From Pseudomonas sp. 8O (lineage in GTDB: Bacteria; Pseudomonadota; Gammaproteobacteria; Pseudomonadales; Pseudomonadaceae), in the NCBI RefSeq assembly GCF_902506495.1, contig NZ_LR733265.1, positions 2,098 through 66,097 on the forward strand: a stretch of DNA of 64,000 nucleotides. The letters run 5' to 3'. Position numbers and translations under genes: made by a program. Positions within the stretch are counted from its first letter, which is position 1. Each line of letters begins with the position of its first letter. The notes under the pieces were generated by a model that was given only the letters and a program-made list of their open reading frames with translations, was not told the origin of the DNA and ran no database searches. This document shows positions 59,262 to 64,000 of this stretch, one piece after another.

Positions 59262-61169
59262 TCAATCGAGCATATCGCTGTAGCGCGAGTCCTTCTTGAA
59301 CACCAGTGGCTGCTCGAAACCCGGCACCTTCACTTCTTCGGTGGTGATGGAGATCGCCTGGTCGTCGATCATGTCGTTGCCGAAGTTGTAGATGATGTCC
59401 AGCTTGCCCTGCAGCGCCTGCTGGTCGTAGGCAGCAGCGGCGACACGGGTGCCTTCACGGCGCGCCAGGTAGGCGTCGAAGGCGGCCTGGCCATGACGCT
59501 TACGCAGCATGCGCTCGGTGACGTGCGGGGCCAGCACCAGAGCGCTGGCGTTGTTGCCGCCGAAACCCTTGGAGTTGATGAAGGCCACGTCCAGCGCCTG
59601 CTCACCCACTTTACGGTCTTCGGTGGACAGGCTCAGGTGATCCTGGTGTACGTCGCCGGCGACTGCGTCGATGGTCTTCAGGCCCGGCACGATGCCGTAC
59701 TTGAAGGCGCCGAGGGCAGCAATCACCTGGTCGCCACTGGCGGTGGCCAGGGAATGGCCGACGAAGGCCTTCACCGCTGTGATCGGCCATTGTTCGATGC
59801 CGAAGGCCGCCGCGACTCGGTCTAGAATCTCCGACTCTGTGACGCGGTTGGCCGGCGTGCTGGAACCGTGGGCATGGACGAAACTGCGGTTGCGTACGGC
59901 GTCCAGGCCGAGCAGTTGTACGGCGCTGGCCACGGCCTTGGCCACGGTCAGGTAGTTGCCCGGGCCGGGAGCGGAAATGGATTTCTTGAAACCATCGGCG
60001 TTGATGAACACGTCCGGCACTGCGCCATGGATGTCGGCGCCCAGTTCCAGGGCCAGTTCGTCGTCCATCAGCACCACGAACTGGCAGGCTTCGGCCAAGG
60101 TGAAGCCGCAGTTGTCGCCGAACGGGCGGCTGGCGCGGCGGAAGTCCACTTCGCTCTTGCCCTCGATCTGGCGCAGGCCTTCTTCGGTGGCCAGCGCGCC
60201 CATGGCGCCGTAACCCTCGATGCACTCCTGGTTGATCGGCGCTTCGCTGCTGCCGACGATCACCACGCGGGCCTTGCCCGAGGTGATCTGCTCGATGCCC
60301 TTCTGCAGGTTGTAGAGGAAGGTGGCGCAGGCGCCGGTGATACTGCCGGTGGTGCCGACGCTGCCGAGCACGTAGGCATTGATGAAGTCGGCTGGCATGG
60401 TGTTCAGGCCCAGGGCCAGTTGCTTGGCGGTGACGCGGCCACCCTTCAGGCGCGACTGCATCATGCCACCGAAGCCGTTCTCGTCGAGCTGGCTCATGAT
60501 GCAGCTGGCGAACACGGCGATCTCGTCTGGTGCGACATGTTGAACGATGCGCTGCCAGTCGATGCCCACCGAACGCAGGGCGTCAGTGACGCCGACGACG
60601 GTCATGGCCAGGCCGCGCGGGTGGAAGCGTGCGTTGTACAGCTCGCTCGGCTCGAAGCCGGTGGGCAACTGGCCGGCGGATTTCACCGCCAGCGGACGGT
60701 AGCTGTCGACCTTGAATTCGCAACTGTCGTGCAGGGTGACGCGTACTTCATTGCCTTCGAGTTCTTCCAACGACCAGTTCGCCGGCAGCGGCTCGGGCAG
60801 TTGCTTGCGCAGGGTGATGAAGCTCAGGCTGGCGCCATCGGTGGGGGCGACGCTGATGTTCTTCTGCCAGTGGGCAGCGTCCGGGTCCAGGTGCTGCTTC
60901 TCGAGACGGCGCACCAGGGTGCCAGCCAGGATTTCCTTGGCGTAGCGGCTTTCGATGTCGGCGAGGCTCAGCGCCTGGCCGTCCTGATCCTGGTACTGGC
61001 CATTGACCACGCGCACCAGCTTCATCATCTGCGCCAGCCCGGCCAGGGTTTCCTGACGCGCCTGGGGTTCCAGCGACTCCTGCACGGTGCGACGGAAACC
61101 ATGATGGAAGGAGCTGCGCCCGGCTGCGTTGTAACCCCCAAAACCCACGATCACAGGTAAGCGCGACAT
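59262..61169 (-). CDS. fabY: Beta-ketoacyl-ACP synthase FabY
   Basis: 635 residues. Large KAS-like enzyme; in P. aeruginosa FabY (PA5174) starts fatty-acid synthesis by condensing acetyl-CoA with malonyl-ACP in place of FabH. Active Cys in SITGACATFLYNLQKG, His in SFVHAHGSSTPANRVTE and VKAFVGHSLATASG. N-terminus MSRLPVIVGFGGYNAAGRSS matches that protein. ATG 61169 with AGGAG upstream. Confidence 0.93.
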   Translation of the reverse strand: MSRLPVIVGFGGYNAAGRSSFHHGFRRTVQESLEPQARQETLAGLAQMMKLVRVVNGQYQDQDGQALSLADIESRYAKEILAGTLVRRLEKQHLDPDAAHWQKNISVAPTDGASLSFITLRKQLPEPLPANWSLEELEGNEVRVTLHDSCEFKVDSYRPLAVKSAGQLPTGFEPSELYNARFHPRGLAMTVVGVTDALRSVGIDWQRIVQHVAPDEIAVFASCIMSQLDENGFGGMMQSRLKGGRVTAKQLALGLNTMPADFINAYVLGSVGTTGSITGACATFLYNLQKGIEQITSGKARVVIVGSSEAPINQECIEGYGAMGALATEEGLRQIEGKSEVDFRRASRPFGDNCGFTLAEACQFVVLMDDELALELGADIHGAVPDVFINADGFKKSISAPGPGNYLTVAKAVASAVQLLGLDAVRNRSFVHAHGSSTPANRVTESEILDRVAAAFGIEQWPITAVKAFVGHSLATASGDQVIAALGAFKYGIVPGLKTIDAVAGDVHQDHLSLSTEDRKVGEQALDVAFINSKGFGGNNASALVLAPHVTERMLRKRHGQAAFDAYLARREGTRVAAAAYDQQALQGKLDIIYNFGNDMIDDQAISITTEEVKVPGFEQPLVFKKDSRYSDMLD

Positions 61170-61364
61170 AAATCAAAAGCTCCTGAACAAGGCCAGCGCG
61201 ACGCCAGGCCGGCGCCTCTGGGCGCGAGCAGGGTCATAGGGCGGTGGCGTTTGGAAAATTTCGGCTGCTTAACCTGACGTGGATCATGACCGTCGAGTCA
61301 CTCATTCGTCCAATGTCGTGGCGAGCGCAAGGCGTGTCGTGGGTGGGAAGGTCGTCGTTGGGAC

Positions 61365-61412
61365 GTAGGGTGCGCCGTGCGCACCAGCTGTTGAAGACCG
61401 TGGTGCGCGTGG
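61365..61412. repeat. Degenerate REP-like pair, family B
   Basis: GTAGGGTGCGCCGTGCGCACC plus an eroded inverse (GTGGTGCGCGTGGC), in the 286-base gap between fabY and pyrC'. The rest of this gap shows nothing I can name beyond the fabY ribosome site. Confidence 0.6.
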
Positions 61413-61455
61413 CATACAGGAAAGCGAGCCCGCCGGGTGGCGAGCTCGTGATGGT

Positions 61456-62727
61456 TCAGCCCTGGTAGCTGATATAACCATCCACCAGTGTGTAGCGCAC
61501 CGCGCCGGGCAGGCAATGGCCGAGGAAGGGGCAGTTGCTGCCCTTGGAGTACCACTGCTCACCGGCGACGGTCGAGGCCCCTGCATCGAACAGCACGATA
61601 TCGGCAGCGCTGCCGACGCTCAGGCTGCCGGCCGGTAGGCGCAGTGCGGCAGCCGGGCCATTGGTCAGGCGCGCCAGCAGCGTCGGCAGATCGAGCAGGC
61701 CGTCCTGCACCAGGCTCAGGGCCAGCGGCAGCAGCAACTGCACGCTGCTGATACCCGGCTCGGTCGCGGCGAAGGGCGCCAGCTTGGCGTCGCGCTCGTG
61801 CGGCTGGTGGTGGCTGGCGATGGCCGAGATCACCCCGGCCTTTACCGCGTCGCGCAGGCCGTCGCGGTCGGCACGCGAGCGCAGCGGCGGTTGCACGTGA
61901 TAGAGGCTGGAGAAGTCGATCAGCGCCTCGTCGGTGAGGATCAGCTGGTACAGCGCCACATCGGCCGTCACTGGCAGACCACGGGCCTGGGCATTGGCGA
62001 TCAGTTCGGCGCCGCGGGCGCTGGTGATCTGGCTGAAGTGCGCGCGCACGCCGCTCTGTTCCACCAGCAGCAGGTCTCGGGCCAGGGCCACGGTTTCGGC
62101 GGTTTCCGGTATGCCGGCCAGGCCGAGGAAGCTGGCGGTCGGGCCTTCATGGGCCAGGCCGCCTTCGGCCAGATCAAAGTCCTGCGAGTGGAAGATCACC
62201 TGCAGGTCGAAGGTGGCCGCATATTCCAGCGCGCGGCGCAGGGTGCGGCTGCTGCGGAAGTTGTCCAGGCCGTTGCCGAAGGCCACGCAACCGGCGTCGC
62301 GCAGGGCGACAAGTTCGGCGAGCTGCTCGCCGGCCAGGCCTTTGCTCAGTGCGCCAATGGGGAAGACCTTGGTGTGCCCGGCTTCACGAGCACGGTCGAG
62401 GATCAGCTCGGCCACGGCCGAGGTATCCAGTACTGGCTTGGTGAACGGCGGGCAGCACAGGCTGGTGACACCTCCGGCTGCTGCGGCCAGGGTTTCCGTG
62501 GCGATGCTGCCTTTGCGGCTATAGCCGGGCTCGCGCAGGGCCACCGACAGGTCGACCAGGCCGGGCGCAGCGATCAGGCCTTGAGCGTCGAGGCTCTTTT
62601 CGCTGACGTAGCCAGTGGGCGCCTGACCAGTGGCGACCAGCTTGCCGCCATCTATATAGAGGTCGGTGACCTGATCCAGACCGCTGGCCGGGTCGATCAC
62701 CCGGGCACCGAGGATTGCAGTACGCAT
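61456..62727 (-). CDS. pyrC': Dihydroorotase-like non-catalytic subunit PyrC'
   Basis: 423 residues, dihydroorotase fold, but the zinc-binding HxH (normally DxHxHLREPG) reads LVDLSVALREPG, so it cannot be an ordinary active enzyme. In P. aeruginosa and P. putida this inactive PyrC' is needed as a structural partner of aspartate transcarbamoylase (PyrB), forming a dodecamer. ATG 62727 shares its A with the pyrB TGA (TGATG). A longer open frame upstream overlaps pyrB and is not real. Confidence 0.95.
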   Translation of the reverse strand: MRTAILGARVIDPASGLDQVTDLYIDGGKLVATGQAPTGYVSEKSLDAQGLIAAPGLVDLSVALREPGYSRKGSIATETLAAAAGGVTSLCCPPFTKPVLDTSAVAELILDRAREAGHTKVFPIGALSKGLAGEQLAELVALRDAGCVAFGNGLDNFRSSRTLRRALEYAATFDLQVIFHSQDFDLAEGGLAHEGPTASFLGLAGIPETAETVALARDLLLVEQSGVRAHFSQITSARGAELIANAQARGLPVTADVALYQLILTDEALIDFSSLYHVQPPLRSRADRDGLRDAVKAGVISAIASHHQPHERDAKLAPFAATEPGISSVQLLLPLALSLVQDGLLDLPTLLARLTNGPAAALRLPAGSLSVGSAADIVLFDAGASTVAGEQWYSKGSNCPFLGHCLPGAVRYTLVDGYISYQG

Positions 62728-63734
62728 CAGTTGGCCTCCTCGGCGTTGAGTTGACGTTGGGCGTTCTGCCCGCTCATGGCCATCGAGAGCACGGCCATGC
62801 GGATGGCGATGCCGTAGGTGACCTGGTTGAGGATTACCGACTGCGGGCCATCGGCGACCGCCGACTCGATCTCCACGCCACGGTTGATCGGGCCCGGGTG
62901 CATCACCAGGGCATCCGGCTTGGCCAGCTTGAGGCGTTGCTCGGTGAGGCCGAACAGGCGGTAGAACTCGCCCTCGCTGGGCAGCAGGCCGCCCTGCATG
63001 CGCTCGCGTTGCAGGCGTAGCATGATCACCACGTCGACGTCCTTGAGGCCTTCGTTGGCGTCGCTGAACACGCGCACGCCGTAGCTTTGTTCCAGGCCGA
63101 TGGGCAGCAGGGTCTTCGGTGCGATCACGCGGATATCCGGGCAGCCCAGGGTTTTCAGCGCCAGCATGTTCGAGCGCGCCACCCGCGAGTGCAGGATGTC
63201 GCCGACGATGGCCACCGACAGATTCTCGAAGTCGCCCTTGTGCCGGCGAATGGTGAGCATGTCGAGCATGCCCTGGGTCGGGTGCGCGTGACGGCCGTCG
63301 CCGCCGTTGATGATCGCCAGGTTCGGACACACGTGCTCGGCGATGAAGTGCGCGGCGCCGGAGTCGGCATGGCGCACGACGAAGATGTCGGCGGCCATGG
63401 CCTCGAGGTTGCGCAGGGTGTCGAACAGCGTCTCGCCCTTGCTGGTGGAGCTGGTCGAGACGTTGAGGCTGATGACGTCGGCCGACAGGCGCTGGGCGGC
63501 CAACTCGAAGGTGGTGCGGGTGCGCGTGGAGTTCTCGAAGAACACGTTGCACACGGTTTTGCCGCGCAGCAGCGGGACTTTCTTCACCGCGCGCGCGCCG
63601 ACTTCGAGGAAGGAGTCGGCGGTGTCGAGGATTTCGGTCAACAGCTCGCGGGGCAGGCCGTCGAGTGAGAGGAAGTGGCGCAGCTGACCTTGGTCGTTCA
63701 GTTGCAGCGGGCGCTTGGCGGCGAGTGGCGTCAT
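62727..63734 (-). CDS. pyrB: Aspartate carbamoyltransferase PyrB
   Basis: 335 residues, second step of pyrimidine synthesis. Carbamoyl-phosphate loop [27 protein letters not shown] and the aspartate-binding part ([11 protein letters not shown]). It carries the N-terminal extension ([20 protein letters not shown]) of Pseudomonas class A enzymes, which bears the regulatory nucleotide site since there is no PyrI. Coupled to pyrC'; 11 bases after pyrR. Confidence 0.97.
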   Translation of the reverse strand: MTPLAAKRPLQLNDQGQLRHFLSLDGLPRELLTEILDTADSFLEVGARAVKKVPLLRGKTVCNVFFENSTRTRTTFELAAQRLSADVISLNVSTSSTSKGETLFDTLRNLEAMAADIFVVRHADSGAAHFIAEHVCPNLAIINGGDGRHAHPTQGMLDMLTIRRHKGDFENLSVAIVGDILHSRVARSNMLALKTLGCPDIRVIAPKTLLPIGLEQSYGVRVFSDANEGLKDVDVVIMLRLQRERMQGGLLPSEGEFYRLFGLTEQRLKLAKPDALVMHPGPINRGVEIESAVADGPQSVILNQVTYGIAIRMAVLSMAMSGQNAQRQLNAEEAN

Positions 63735-63745
63735 CGCGGAGAGTC

Positions 63746-64000
63746 TCAGTTGTCGAGCGTCTGGAGTTCAAGGGTCAGCGGCGTGGGGCCGGACAATTTT
63801 ACCCGCTCGTTGGTCGCCAGCGACAGGGTGGCACCGACCACGTCGGGGCGGATCGGCAGTTCGCGGGCGTTGAGGTCGAGCAGGCTGACCAGGGTCACAC
63901 TGGCCGGGCGGCCGTAATCGAACAGTTCGTTCAGCGCGGCGCGAATGGTGCGCCCGCTCATCAGCACGTCGTCGATCAGCACCAGGTGCTGGCCTTCGAT
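63746..64000 (-). CDS. pyrR: Pyr operon regulator PyrR (5' truncated by the window end)
   Basis: C-terminal 84 or so residues of a phosphoribosyltransferase-fold protein. The PRPP loop [19 protein letters not shown] is visible. PyrR of Pseudomonas acts as a regulator of the pyr operon with or without uracil phosphoribosyltransferase activity. The frame stays open through base 64000, so the start lies beyond the window. Begins the order pyrR-pyrB-pyrC', 11 bases before pyrB. Confidence 0.93.
   Translation of the reverse strand: MEGQHLVLIDDVLMSGRTIRAALNELFDYGRPASVTLVSLLDLNARELPIRPDVVGATLSLATNERVKLSGPTPLTLELQTLDN

Overview
The window is a GC-rich, densely coded stretch of a Pseudomonas chromosome, most like the P. 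mendocina / P. pseudoalcaligenes / P. alcaligenes branch (that placement is inference). Reasons: the gene order follows, block by block, what I remember of P. aeruginosa PAO1 (spuC-H; PA5209-PA5192; PA5189-PA5174; pyrR-pyrB-pyrC'), the enzymes are typical Pseudomonas types, and intergenic gaps are filled with several families of REP-like palindromes. I saw no rRNA, tRNA, CRISPR array, IS transposase, prophage or plasmid genes.

Layout. 1-7.9 kb (+): polyamine block, with the 3' part of spuC, three tandem substrate-binding proteins (PAO1 has two, from memory), the ATPase SpuF and permeases SpuG and SpuH, closed by a strong terminator. 8-20 kb: a CYTH/CHAD protein (-), DUF47 protein and PitA phosphate transporter (+), argE and argA (+), an Rmf-like small protein, gshA, a thioesterase and tex (-), then the ompR/envZ (amgRS) pair (+). 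21.5-25.3 kb: a 1,254-residue membrane GGDEF-EAL protein whose first PAS domain carries the full signature of a LOV blue-light sensor. It converges on the coupled rimB-rimK-LD-carboxypeptidase operon (-). 27.6-29 kb: an AT-richer two-gene island, an ArsR-type regulator with a perfect palindromic operator plus a desaturase-like membrane protein. 29-33.2 kb: hslR, PAP2 phosphatase, hslO and pckA.

33.4-43.4 kb is accessory relative to my memory of PAO1: a RecQ-family helicase, a four-gene MCE/Mla-like lipid ABC transporter (STAS-permease fusion, ATPase, MCE protein, lipoprotein), a flavin monooxygenase, a small orphan gene, a Tat-exported aldo/keto reductase and a 12-helix carrier. 43.4-49.3 kb is a fatty-acid/alcohol oxidation cluster (LysR, 3-hydroxyacyl-CoA dehydrogenase, acyl-CoA dehydrogenase, iron-dependent alcohol dehydrogenase, thioesterase). 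49.4-55.2 kb: a DUF2157/DUF4824-like pair, a 270-bp palindromic element, a glycine-zipper protein with a His/Lys tail, and an FdhF/YdeP-type molybdoenzyme with FdhD. 55.3-61.2 kb: LysR, LysM/BON protein, YrfG, NudE, CysQ and FabY. The window ends in the pyrR-pyrB-pyrC' operon (-), with PyrC' lacking the dihydroorotase metal motif.

Most interesting points: the LOV-GGDEF-EAL protein beside the RimK ribosome-modification operon; the ArsR/desaturase island with its readable promoter-operator; two larger palindromic non-coding elements (51242-51511 and 57519-57715); and REP elements whose first bases serve as gene stop codons.
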